DNA from: Anaerolineales bacterium
Lineage (GTDB): Bacteria > Chloroflexota > Anaerolineae > Anaerolineales > Villigracilaceae
Reading direction: 5' to 3'
Assembly: GCA_919902735.1 (NCBI GenBank)
Contig: CAKKRM010000001.1
Location: 96,100 to 131,420 of the forward strand
DNA: 35,321 nt
Positions 8,055 through 18,500 of the stretch are shown here, piece by piece. Under the pieces are notes generated by a model. It saw only the letters and a program-made list of their open reading frames with translations. It searched no databases and had not been told where the DNA came from. The translations under genes were made by a program, and so were the position numbers. Within the stretch, counting starts at the first letter, position 1. The number at the start of each line of letters is the position of its first letter.

Positions 8055-11000
8055 TCGCGGGGTTCCTTCCCTTCTTCAATCTTTACTGGGATTTTTAATT
8101 CGTAGTTGTTTAGAATCAAGGTTACAGGGGACTCGACATCACGCAAGCTGGTGAGACAATTGAAAATATCTTTTTCCTTGCCGGGTGGAACTAGGAGACC
8201 TGTTGTACGTCCATCATCCTGGGGTTTATATCCTAACGCCCCGCCGCCTTGGGAGACCTTTGTGGCGTTTGCAAGCCAATTAACGATTCGTTCATTGATA
8301 TTCTCTCGAACTCTTTCTTCCATTTCAGGGTCAGATGTGATTGCTGAGGCTCGTTTACTAATATCATTCATGGCACGAGTGAGAAATTCATGACCTGCTT
8401 TCAAAGAACCGGCATCTCTGTTCCCGTTGAATTTATCTCCTAGCAAACGGACGTATGAAACCAACAAAGCACTCAATCCACGATCCATGGCACGAGCAGA
8501 AAATGGAGTAACTGAGAGTGGTTCTACTTGTTGATATAAAGTGGAATGATAATGTTCAAAGCGCTCAAAGTGACTTAGGTCACGCGGACGTACCCAGTTA
8601 TATACCGTGCACACCAGGCCTGGAAATTGGCGACCTATTCGACTTGTGGCTTGGATATATTCTGACGTATATTTTGGCTGACCTGCAACGACCATCAAAC
8701 CCAAACGTGGAACATCCACCCCAACAGAGATCATATTGGTAGCAAGCAAAACATCAATTGGAATTTCTGAATAATTAATTTTTTCTTTTGCCTTGGATTT
8801 TGTTTGTCTTTCCTTTTCTGCATTGGGGTCAAAAACTGAATTCAAGCGATCTAAAGTTTCAGGAATGTCAGTTGCTCCTACGCGGGAAGTTAATTCTTTA
8901 ATGCTATTTGTATGAAAAAATCTATTTTCCATATTGCGCTTTTGCATTTGGCGCAGGCGCGTACTGATTGCATCATCCACCAGCCGTCTCAATCCACCTA
9001 ATTCACGCATGGCGTTGAAATAACCTACAAGTGTCATATATGGATCAGCCCATTCTCCATATTTTTTGTAAAGAAATTGTGCCGCAGATAAAAAGGATGA
9101 ATAGACACGGATCATTACAACTTTAGATTGCACCCCGGGAGCGCAAATGCCAAAATACAAACGCCCTGGTGACTTCTCTGTTGGGACAATTTGACGTGCG
9201 AAGAAATTATCTTCCACATCCAAACCTGTTGGCGGGAAAATACCTGCTTTGCGTAGATATAAGGCATGGACTTGTTCGGACGCCCTGCGAATGGTGGCAC
9301 TGGATGCAATAACCTTTGGTCGCACAGATTTGCCTTCGTACTCCCATGTAGATAAACCATCTATAGCCGTTTCGTAGAGACCAACCAGTGTGCCGAGCGG
9401 ACCATTGATTAGGTGAAGTTCATCTTGAATGATCAAATCTGGTGGGCGAAGTGGACCGCGTGCTTCACTCTTCACAGCAGGCAAACCACTATTCTTATGT
9501 TTGGTGTGCGAGTCGGTATCTTCAATATCTGGAGAACGAAAGCCATGCCGAGGGCAGTAAGCATTGACCTTGCCAAAGAGCATTTGTACCTCGCCCTTCC
9601 ATGGCATTTGGGCAAATTTATCTACAGTTGCGATCAAAAGTGATGGCAATCGGCGATAGACTTCTTCATCAACTACCACTACGGGAAGACCTTCACCTTT
9701 AGCATTCCGTTGATTGAATTCACAAGAAGTCGAAGGGCAATATACCAAAGTACGACCAGCGCCAGCTTTGTATGTTTCCACTTGAATGTCACGACCTGGG
9801 ATTAAGGTTTCGCCGCACCAGGGACAATTGGTTAGTTGATGTGGAGTACCGCTTCCTCCAACGGATGAACTGCGAAAACTTCCCCCACGTCGATATTCCT
9901 TAACTACTTGATCGCTATCCTTTGTCCAGTTAGGCGTACTCCGTTGACCAATCCACAAACCAATGCGGAAGGGTTCATCACCCCATTTGTTGACATCCGA
10001 TTTGCGGACAAGTTCACAAGCACAGATTAACGCGGTAGCGCGTTGGAATTGTTGCAGGGTGAGCAGGCGTAAGGTGTAACGCATTAACACAGTGACGCCA
10101 GCGCTACCATCGTAATCTCCCATTTTGCCTTGCAAGCGGCGGATCGCGAGAGTAAAGGCTGTGAGACCTAAATATGCTTCGGTCTTACCGCCGCCTGTGG
10201 GAAACCAGAGCACGTCGGCAATTGCTGATGTAGGATCACTGCGTTCAGGATGTGTTGGATCCACCATACCTGGAAGATTGATTAAGATAAAGGCAAGCTG
10301 GAATAAATACCAGGTCCGATTCGGCAGTGTGTCAATTGACTCCAACGATTCATTTTTCTTTTGCCGCACGGATAAAGTAAACAATGAATGGATACGTTGC
10401 TGCCACATGGCACGATTTGCAAAACGGAATGCTTCTGCGGCTTGCGGATTTGTATCCAGCATTGCGATCGCATTTTCAAGCCGCGTCAATACCAATTTAC
10501 AGGATTCAACGACTGTTTTGGCTTGATTGGAATAGGGTTGTAAATCTAATTCTGGCGTGCGAGCGCGGATTTGAATTGATTCAAGCCAAATCCGATATGC
10601 AGTAACCAATGGAAAGAGTGAGGCGCTAAATTCACCATCTGGAATCTTGGATAATACTTTCATGTCTAGTTCAAAGCCCTTAAGACCAGGCACATCATCA
10701 GGCTTGGGAGCAATCGTTTTGGGTAATTCGTATGTTGGGGCTGTATCTGTCTTGATTCGCACGGCACGATCAAAACTACCCTCCAACAATTCGACATGGG
10801 TCGCTACTCCATGTCCAACGGCGAACTCAACTTGCTTTCTGTATACCATTTGCATAGAAAGTTCTTCATGATTGGCATTGGCACGTACCGTCATGCGACG
10901 AATGAAGATGGGTTTTCCATCAGGAGCTTCGACAACTAGCTCGGGCTGAAATACCCATGCAGAATCCTTAAGTTGACGCGGCTCTTGTTGTCCGTTGACC

Positions 11001-11551
11001 AAAAATAGGGTAATAATCCATTGATCGGCTATTCGACGAACACGTCCATCTACATACACATCGGAAAAATCTTGATCCGGAATCCAACGGGCGATCCGTC
11101 CTTCTTTGATAGAGATTGCCTCGCTTATGACATCAATCTGTTTGCGTTTCCAAACGGGCTTTGGTGGATCGAGATCCAAGCCAAGTTCGGTACTAGGAAT
11201 TCGATCATAATGCCCCCATCTTATCTTGACCACGATCTCTTTTGCATCAGGGGCAACCGTAAAGGTCATACCAAGGGACGATGGCAACATGGTGCGCCCC
11301 TGCACATTGACAGGTTCGCTCTTTCCATCTTCGCCATCTGTGCCGTCGAATGCCAGGTCTTCGTCTTCCTCTGCTGGCAAGGGAGTTTGACCTTTGGGAG
11401 CAAGCAACCCCAATATGTAGCGGTCTCGCACGGTTTGTTCAGTAATAATTTCTTCTGAGCCATTTGCGGGACCAAGAAGATCGCTCAGGACGAGGTTTTG
11501 TAGTTCCAGACGAATTTGGTTAGCAGAAAGTGGTTTTAAGAATTCTGGCAT
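8051..11551 (-). CDS. drmA: DISARM helicase DrmA (1166 aa)
   Basis: DrmA is the superfamily 2 helicase at the core of DISARM. Walker A is PTGGGKT at residues 451-457, preceded by ADVLWF and followed by EAYLGL, the typical DrmA form. A cysteine cluster (CPWC at 576-579, then C605 and C610) may bind zinc. Motif II is QDELH at 709-713, a DEAD-box variant, and motif III is SSATI at 750-754. The C-terminal lobe carries TNMISVGVDVPRLG and QATSRIGRQ. The N-terminal 400 residues are the family's non-helicase region with an acidic patch. AAAGGAAA stands just ahead of the ATG at 11551. The gene overlaps drmB by four bases and follows the Ski2-like helicase gene after a 60-base gap. By hand count one 60-base line (9661) is 42% GC. 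Confidence 0.9.
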   Translation of the reverse strand: MPEFLKPLSANQIRLELQNLVLSDLLGPANGSEEIITEQTVRDRYILGLLAPKGQTPLPAEEDEDLAFDGTDGEDGKSEPVNVQGRTMLPSSLGMTFTVAPDAKEIVVKIRWGHYDRIPSTELGLDLDPPKPVWKRKQIDVISEAISIKEGRIARWIPDQDFSDVYVDGRVRRIADQWIITLFLVNGQQEPRQLKDSAWVFQPELVVEAPDGKPIFIRRMTVRANANHEELSMQMVYRKQVEFAVGHGVATHVELLEGSFDRAVRIKTDTAPTYELPKTIAPKPDDVPGLKGFELDMKVLSKIPDGEFSASLFPLVTAYRIWLESIQIRARTPELDLQPYSNQAKTVVESCKLVLTRLENAIAMLDTNPQAAEAFRFANRAMWQQRIHSLFTLSVRQKKNESLESIDTLPNRTWYLFQLAFILINLPGMVDPTHPERSDPTSAIADVLWFPTGGGKTEAYLGLTAFTLAIRRLQGKMGDYDGSAGVTVLMRYTLRLLTLQQFQRATALICACELVRKSDVNKWGDEPFRIGLWIGQRSTPNWTKDSDQVVKEYRRGGSFRSSSVGGSGTPHQLTNCPWCGETLIPGRDIQVETYKAGAGRTLVYCPSTSCEFNQRNAKGEGLPVVVVDEEVYRRLPSLLIATVDKFAQMPWKGEVQMLFGKVNAYCPRHGFRSPDIEDTDSHTKHKNSGLPAVKSEARGPLRPPDLIIQDELHLINGPLGTLVGLYETAIDGLSTWEYEGKSVRPKVIASSATIRRASEQVHALYLRKAGIFPPTGLDVEDNFFARQIVPTEKSPGRLYFGICAPGVQSKVVMIRVYSSFLSAAQFLYKKYGEWADPYMTLVGYFNAMRELGGLRRLVDDAISTRLRQMQKRNMENRFFHTNSIKELTSRVGATDIPETLDRLNSVFDPNAEKERQTKSKAKEKINYSEIPIDVLLATNMISVGVDVPRLGLMVVAGQPKYTSEYIQATSRIGRQFPGLVCTVYNWVRPRDLSHFERFEHYHSTLYQQVEPLSVTPFSARAMDRGLSALLVSYVRLLGDKFNGNRDAGSLKAGHEFLTRAMNDISKRASAITSDPEMEERVRENINERIVNWLANATKVSQGGGALGYKPQDDGRTTGLLVPPGKEKDIFNCLTSLRDVESPVTLILNNYELKIPVKIEEGKEPRE

Positions 11552-11611
11552 GTTTTCCTTTATTGTTTTTCACCTAAATAAAAGTCCAAACTTTTTCGTT
11601 CATATCATAAG

Positions 11612-14581
11612 CTATGGAATGTATAAATCATTTAATATTGATTTTAACGCCATAACCTCATCCAAGCCTAATCCGGGAGGAATGATTTCAGTGTTTAATT
11701 TCCATATTTTCAATTGTTGTTGAACACTTTTCTGAATATCAGCAATATTATCTTCATCATTCAAATCGAAATAAGGAGTTATCTTATGAGCAAATACGCG
11801 ATCATTATTACCAATTTCTTTTAATACAATTAACTTCTGTTTTGAATTTACTCCATTTCGAATAAAAGGCTGAAGCAAATCAAATTGATGACTTTCTAAA
11901 CCAAAAAGGATTTTTTCACAAACAGCCAAACATCCCCAAAACTGAGCGAATTGGGGCAGTTTGTTATTCAGAAAACTGCCTGTTGAAATAAGATCATTTT
12001 GAAAACTGTTAATAAATCCTATAGCTATTTCGTTCCATGTATTTCCTATTAGCCATCCTTTGACAGCAGTAAAACCTTCATTAAAATCAAAAGATTTAGT
12101 CGGCGTTAATTTACTAAAGCTTATATACCAGTTTCGAGCACTGCACGTTATTAAACTTTGTTGAATAATTTCATTTCCAAAACTTAATGGATCATCAATT
12201 TCATTGAAGTCTACTTCATGGAGTTTCTCTATCAATGAAGTTATAAATTCCGCTGGTAAACCAGTAAAAGCCATTGTCTGTAATATTTCTGGCGAACGAG
12301 TTGATAATTCCGTGATAATTGGTGCCAATATTCCAGCAAAAAAAGCTGATATATCTTGATCTGGGCCTACACTATTTTGCAGGTCATTTATAGATGGATA
12401 TTTTCCAATTTCGTCCTTGAGCTTGTGTTCCAAATTTCCTTCAGAATTTTCTGCGCACACCTTTGCTAGCAGAATGTTCAATGACATTGCTTCACTAAAA
12501 TCAAATCCAGACAATTCTTCTATCCAATTTTGGGGATCAAAATCATCTTTTAGTAGATTTACTAAGATTCTGGATAATCCAATAAACCTCTCGGAAGTAG
12601 ATTCATTGTGAAAAAACCATTGTCGGTAATGATTTAAAATTGCTCGAGCATCATTATCGCTTCGATAATTTTTTTGGGCGATTAATGCTAACCCGTCTGA
12701 AACCATCCCGGCTCGCCCAGCTCGCCCTAACATATTCATTACTTCTGCTTGGGATAATTCTTTACTTGCACCATTTACATATCTAGTTAAGAATGTGATG
12801 ATACTTATATCAAATGGCAAATTTACTCCCTGAGCGAGAGTTGGGGTTGCTATAACATGTTTAATGAAACCCTTACGGATCCACTTTTCGATAAAAATTT
12901 GTTCGATTTTGGGTAACGATCCATGGTGCGGAGCAATTTCATGTTTGAATGAATCTTCAAAAGGTGAGGATTCGCCACGTTCAATTTTGATGCGAGCCAA
13001 ATCGAAAAGAGCTTCTTCCGGATAAGCAATTTCTTCTAAATCTTTTGAAAACTCTCTTGCCCTCGTTTCAGTCGAGTCTCTTCTATTAACAAAGATAATT
13101 GATCTTAAGCTAGACCTTTGGGAATTTTTTATAAAATTCTTTATAAGTGTTGAAGTATCTAGCCAGTTCTTCCCTCTCGTCTTCGGTAAAAATATTGTCC
13201 GAGGCTGCTGTAAATTTTGCGTATCACTTTCCAGCGCGGAGTAACAAACTAAAGCAGGAGATTGAGTTTGATCTTGAAAGCTCGTAAGAATTCCATAGGA
13301 GCACCGCGTTGGTCGGTTCGAGGAAATGATTTGCGTTAATTCTTTACCTGGTCTAAGACGATTATAAAATTCGATTAACTTTGGCGCTTTATCTGCCATA
13401 GCACTTAAGAACACAATTTTACATTCCGGGTTTTTGGTTGTTATTTGAAAAAGGTTTGATTCAATAGCAAACCCGCGATTCTCGAACAAATTTTGAGCCT
13501 CATCAACAACTACCAAGCCAATATTCTTTAACGCATCCTCATTAATGCGGATTAATGCCAAAAATTTCTCTGGTGTTGTAATAGCTACCATTGGTTCGGT
13601 ATAGTTTATTTCTGAGACCCAGGGAATATAATCGTCTGTAGTTGGCAATTCTTGGACAGTAATGTTTAGTGAATTAAAGGCTTTGCTCATTTCTATTTGG
13701 GTTTGCCGAACCAATGAGCGCATTGGTAATAACCAAACTACTTGCTTCCCATTTGCAAGAGTAAGAGCTGTTTTCAATTCTCCAAAGATAGTTTTTCCTG
13801 AGCCAGTTGGTAGAACAACCAATAGATCATTATCAATCCTTAGCCAAGAATCAAAGTCATTGTTAATCTGTTCTTTTGTGAATGTGGTGATACCTCGAAG
13901 AGTTAATTCTTGTAAATATCGATTCCAAAAAGTAATTGCTTCCGGGGTATTAATTCCCCTTTTCATCAACCATTCAGATTCAACATTGAGTCCAAGGTCT
14001 GTCAGGTTTGCAACTCGGTTTGATTGAATTTGATTGATGAGATTCGTTATCTTTTCTTTTTGAATAAAAAACAATTCCCGTTCATAATCGAATTGATCTG
14101 AAAAGAGTTTCTTGATATCGTTGAAAGCTTTTTTATATTGCTCATCTTGTGTTTGACTTAATGTGAAACCAAGGTTGTTGACAATTGTCTTTGCCTGAAT
14201 CCTATATCCTCCCGCAAGGTAATGCAAGAAAGCCAATGTTAGATGATACCAATAATCATTTTCCTCTGGTGAGACATTCATCTGGGTAGCCATGTAGCTG
14301 CGCGCAATCAATCCGCCTTGCTGTTCCAGAATCATTCCAACCAAATAATGAAGCTTTTCTATGTGAAGTAATTGAGGGTTGTTAGCAATGGTCGAACTGA
14401 GAAGAGAGGCTTGAATTAAGGTATCCGAACGGTTTACAGATGGGGATAATGTGCCGTTAATTTGGTCGGCAATGGAGTCTAAATAACAACGCATGCCGCG
14501 ATCAATCAAATCATAAACTTCTCCTGGGTTCGAAATCTCGGAGATTGAATCGACAATTTCTTTAAGTGATTGCGAATACAT
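11612..14581 (-). CDS. Ski2-like DEAD/DEAH helicase, HamB/AbpB-like (989 aa)
   Basis: This is a superfamily 2 helicase. A helical N-terminal region of about 250 residues precedes PTGSGKT (Walker A) at 258-264, DEAQ (motif II) at 360-363 and LSAMA (motif III variant) at 392-396. The second lobe has ATPTLAQGVNLP and MLGRAGRAG, which are typical of Ski2/Hel308-type enzymes. The remaining C-terminal part is helical. Its start overlaps the stop of the preceding HamA-like gene by one base (TAATG), so the two form a pair. That architecture, a small nuclease-like protein plus a Ski2-like helicase, is that of Hachiman (HamAB) and AbpAB. The gene is AT-rich (one line at 11881 counts 33% GC). Assignment to Hachiman is an inference; a different two-gene helicase system is possible. 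Confidence 0.65.
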   Translation of the reverse strand: MYSQSLKEIVDSISEISNPGEVYDLIDRGMRCYLDSIADQINGTLSPSVNRSDTLIQASLLSSTIANNPQLLHIEKLHYLVGMILEQQGGLIARSYMATQMNVSPEENDYWYHLTLAFLHYLAGGYRIQAKTIVNNLGFTLSQTQDEQYKKAFNDIKKLFSDQFDYERELFFIQKEKITNLINQIQSNRVANLTDLGLNVESEWLMKRGINTPEAITFWNRYLQELTLRGITTFTKEQINNDFDSWLRIDNDLLVVLPTGSGKTIFGELKTALTLANGKQVVWLLPMRSLVRQTQIEMSKAFNSLNITVQELPTTDDYIPWVSEINYTEPMVAITTPEKFLALIRINEDALKNIGLVVVDEAQNLFENRGFAIESNLFQITTKNPECKIVFLSAMADKAPKLIEFYNRLRPGKELTQIISSNRPTRCSYGILTSFQDQTQSPALVCYSALESDTQNLQQPRTIFLPKTRGKNWLDTSTLIKNFIKNSQRSSLRSIIFVNRRDSTETRAREFSKDLEEIAYPEEALFDLARIKIERGESSPFEDSFKHEIAPHHGSLPKIEQIFIEKWIRKGFIKHVIATPTLAQGVNLPFDISIITFLTRYVNGASKELSQAEVMNMLGRAGRAGMVSDGLALIAQKNYRSDNDARAILNHYRQWFFHNESTSERFIGLSRILVNLLKDDFDPQNWIEELSGFDFSEAMSLNILLAKVCAENSEGNLEHKLKDEIGKYPSINDLQNSVGPDQDISAFFAGILAPIITELSTRSPEILQTMAFTGLPAEFITSLIEKLHEVDFNEIDDPLSFGNEIIQQSLITCSARNWYISFSKLTPTKSFDFNEGFTAVKGWLIGNTWNEIAIGFINSFQNDLISTGSFLNNKLPQFAQFWGCLAVCEKILFGLESHQFDLLQPFIRNGVNSKQKLIVLKEIGNNDRVFAHKITPYFDLNDEDNIADIQKSVQQQLKIWKLNTEIIPPGLGLDEVMALKSILNDLYIP

Positions 14582-15537
14582 TAGAATGCAATCCTTTTCG
14601 TAGTGAGAATTTCTTTTACCTTGGTTTGAACACTATCAGCTAAATCCTTCCAATTTCCCGAACCGACATATATTCCAATACATCGAAGAGGTTCATCTGC
14701 GACTTTATTAAACCCTGTGAAAAGGTTGTTAGCTGCGTATTGTTCATCAGCAACCACCATCGCATTAAATTGACTATGTTTACTTAACAAAACATGTCTT
14801 ATCAGATTCTCTTCATCTTGGTGTAATTCCTGAAGGAGCGTGTTTAATTTATCGTCGAGCCTTTGAAATCCACGATTGCGATTTAGAAAGGCGTAAAATT
14901 CATCAAAAATCTTTTTTTCATTCAATACAATCTTGGAACTGCCACGAAAACTTGCCGATGAAATTAAGTCTTGGGGCGAAATTATAGAATTCTTAACAGA
15001 AATTATCTTAATAATTGAAAAATCATTGCCTACAATACAAGCTAATCCATCTGGGCCTTTATCTTCGGGCTGAAGATTGGGTTTCGAGATTGAGAAATCC
15101 TGATGATTTGCCACTTTTATTATGGAAGCCAGCATAGCCCAAAATGCTAAATGCTCCGAGAGAGAATTCCGAAATGCATTTAGGTGTATTGCAGTTTCTT
15201 CGGCGTTAATAACTCTCGCTACATCACCATCTAATTGATTGTTGGAATATCTCAACTCAAAATTAAAAATATGCTTTTTTAAATTGGGCAGATAGTCTGA
15301 CACAGAAGCTAGTTGACTCACCAAATAAAGTCTCGCCAGATAAATATCTGCATCATCACATTCATCAATACATTTTATGTAGTCAGGATATTTCCAATGC
15401 TTATGGTCAAAATAGTACCCATGTTCTTCAACAAGGGATTGATCTATAGAAATATGATCAAGTAGCCAAATCCAAGCTTCCTGGAATTCTTGGGCAGAGA
15501 TAATTTCACGTAGGTGAGTATCAATTAAGGCATCCAT
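14581..15537 (-). CDS. HamA/DUF1837-like nuclease-fold protein (318 aa)
   Basis: The central segment resembles the effector HamA of Hachiman. A helix contains E128. It is followed by ISKPNL and the motif KGPDG with D163, and then the strand IIKIISVK, ending at K182. This follows the order E...D...(E/D)xK of PD-(D/E)XK nucleases, but the residue expected to be acidic is S180. The N-terminal 100 residues are acidic and helical, and the C-terminal third is alpha/beta. No membrane segment is seen. It lies 11 bases after drmMI and overlaps the helicase gene by one base. One line (14881) is 25% GC by hand count, far below drmMI. In HamAB the helicase restrains HamA until damaged or invading DNA is sensed. 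The match is by motif only, so family membership is moderate. Confidence 0.5.
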   Translation of the reverse strand: MDALIDTHLREIISAQEFQEAWIWLLDHISIDQSLVEEHGYYFDHKHWKYPDYIKCIDECDDADIYLARLYLVSQLASVSDYLPNLKKHIFNFELRYSNNQLDGDVARVINAEETAIHLNAFRNSLSEHLAFWAMLASIIKVANHQDFSISKPNLQPEDKGPDGLACIVGNDFSIIKIISVKNSIISPQDLISSASFRGSSKIVLNEKKIFDEFYAFLNRNRGFQRLDDKLNTLLQELHQDEENLIRHVLLSKHSQFNAMVVADEQYAANNLFTGFNKVADEPLRCIGIYVGSGNWKDLADSVQTKVKEILTTKRIAF

Positions 15538-15548
15538 AATTTTCTCTG

Positions 15549-18500
15549 CTACAGCAACCCCATCTGCTCATCACTAGTCTTGCTCTTCTTCCCCTTTTTT
15601 CCGCCCTTTGACTTGGGCTTCTCGCCCTCCAGCGCGGACTGTTTCTGTTCTTCCTCATGCCGCTCATGATTCAACCCCAACAGCCGTGACAACACCTCCC
15701 GCCGTGCGGACTCTGATATTGTATAGCGGATTCCCTGTGCCGTCTCGTGGAAGCTGTGACCCAGTTCTAGATCACCCCAGCCATACGCGCCAGCGACAGC
15801 ATTGTCCATCTCGACGTGAAACTCTCGCAAGCGGACAATGTCTTCGGCGCTTTCTTTCGGGTTGTGGAAGCGATTGTAAATATCCGTCAAACTTAATCGA
15901 TTCTTGGATAATAAATCAGTTCTTTGTAAATAATATTTTTCGCCTATTAATTCTAGCGCATTATCTTTTCCAACTTCAATACTTAATGGAAACGGAAAAG
16001 TTAAGAAACAATCTGATGGAGTGTATTGGGCTGTAATTCCAACTGAAGACGACCTGTGAGAAGCCCAACTAGCATGAAAGTCAGATTGCAATACACAAAA
16101 ATGGGAATAATCTTCAAAAGGAAATACCTGAAGTGTATTGAGAAACACATAATCTGAAGGCAAAAAGTCAAAGGCGATGTACTTCGCAACACGTGCATTT
16201 ACCAGCACGCGCGCGAGAGTGGAAATCGATTTGTATAATTCAATTCTTGGGCGTTCATATTGCCAATAATACGTCCGCAATGGACCAGGTCTTGCATTCA
16301 TGCGAAAGGGCTTAACACGTTCTTCTATTATTTGCCAAGTAGCGTTATATAGTCTCGATTCGTCTTCAGATTTTTCACCAAAATAAATAATCCAGCCGCT
16401 GTAATTCGGATATGGTTCTGATGTGAAGGTCTTTCCAGTTATATACTTTCGAACAACATCACTGTTATTTTTAAAATTACTTAATAATTGCTCTGCCTCA
16501 AGTTCGGAAATCATAAAGCCGTCACCATATACTGCTGACCCCGTGAATACCTGCCCGTTTCTAATTTTTAGAGTATGTGTCTCGCCTGTACTACTCTCGT
16601 CAACTAAATAGGATGAAATATTTTTTACGGTTTTGCCATTAAGAATACAAAATGAATTCCATTTTGTTTTTGTCATGCAAACAACAGTAATTAAAACACT
16701 TGCGCTGCCTGGCCAGTTTTTGTCAGTATCAGCAACAATTATTCTTGCTCCTGCCTTTGTCAATAAATCTAACCCCGCTTCTCTGACATCACCTTCGGCA
16801 ATTGTTTTGGTTGAAATAAACCCCCAATAACCATTTTGAAAAAGGAAACGAAATGCTTGATGAAAAAAATAAACACATATATCTGCATTTTTGTTAATGC
16901 TTGGGTAAATAACTCGTAACGTCTGTTGATAATCACTTCCTAATGTTCTAACAATCCTTTTACCTCCCAAAAATGGCGGATTTCCCACAAATGCGCTAAA
17001 ACCACCGTGTTCAAACACTTCGGGGAATTCAGATTCCCAATGAAAGACAAGATCCTTTTTTGCAATATTCAAAGCACGAGCAGCTTCTGGATGTTTGCCC
17101 GCGTCAATTTCACCATCTAAATCACCTGCCATGTAGGGGAACAACAAACCCATTTGCAGTTCTTCAATCTCTCGGTCGCTCAAACCCAACATGCGCGCTC
17201 CCGTCAGAAGGTCACAGCCTCGTTTGATGTGATTCATGGCGGCGTCGGCTTCTTTGAGCAGGTCGGCTTTCAATGCCGAGTCGCGCACATCCTTCACTTC
17301 AAAGGCTTCCAGTTCACGCCGTTTCTGGCTGGCGATCTCCAATTGTAGGTGTAACTGCTCATCGAACAAGGTCATCGCCGAGTTCTGGTATCCATGCGCC
17401 CAGCGCAGGAAATCATCCGCACTCGCGCCCACCAACGCGTCCCCGCACTTCAAGGCATGGTTAAGGAAAGTGAACGGGCGACCCTTCGCCATCGTCGTCA
17501 GCCACAGCGAAAGTTTGGCAATCTCCACTGCCAGTGGGTTCTTATCCACGCCATACAGACAGCGATCCGCCACCAGCCGCCGCGCTAAAATCATCCGTTC
17601 GTCCTCATCTTTTGGAAGCAGTGTCTCACCTGGCAAACCCTTCGAAGGTATTCCATCGGGCGTGATTTGAATCCCGCCCTCGCTGGCAATCGCCCACGCT
17701 TCCATTAGACGCTCCGCAAGGTAACGGTCAGCCTGCACCAGAAACCCCGCCGAGCCCATCGCCATATCGCAAACCTTCAGCGCGAGAATTTCTGCGGGTG
17801 AGCGCAGTTTCCACTCTTCGCGCGGCAATCCCTCTGCCACCCCGATATAGACCAGCGGCTCCAGCGTGTGCTGCACAACAGGCTCAGTCAAACTGCGCGG
17901 TGTGTAATGTGTCCCTGTCGCGCGCCGCGTCACTCCCGCAGTCACATACACATTCCCAGACAGGATGACCATCGGCATCTCAAAACCATCCTCGCGAATC
18001 ATCCCAGCAAACGGCTGCACCTTTTGAAAGATTTGCGGATCATTTCCACACGCACTTTTCAATCGCTGGATTTGAAATGAATCCAACTCCGCAGATAGAT
18101 TCTTCCTGATCGCATTTTCCGTGCGACCAGTATTCTCTGCTAAATATTTCGCGAATCTTTCCTGACCCTTAGCCTGCTCGGCGATCAACGAAGAGAGTCC
18201 CACCTCGGGCTCTTTATCGCGCGAACCCGCTAGCCCCAACACGATTTCCGTCGCCCGCACCGCCGTATGATCAAGCAGACCTTCATATACATGCCCAATC
18301 TGTTCCACATCCAGCGAACGGAAACTCAAACGCCGTGGTTCCTTTCCTCCGCCAGGCACTGGCATCCGCAAAATTTGCAACGCCTCCAACAAATGCAACA
18401 CCGTCCGATTATTGATTGGGAGTGGATGGTCATCATCATTCACGGGAACATCACGTAAGCGACCTTCCAGAAACGGGAATCTTTCAGGGTCGAATAAACT

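Noticed and set aside
10125-10526. A 133-codon + strand frame inside drmA
   Set aside because: It is antisense to the conserved Walker A region of DrmA and shows no motif or ribosome binding site.
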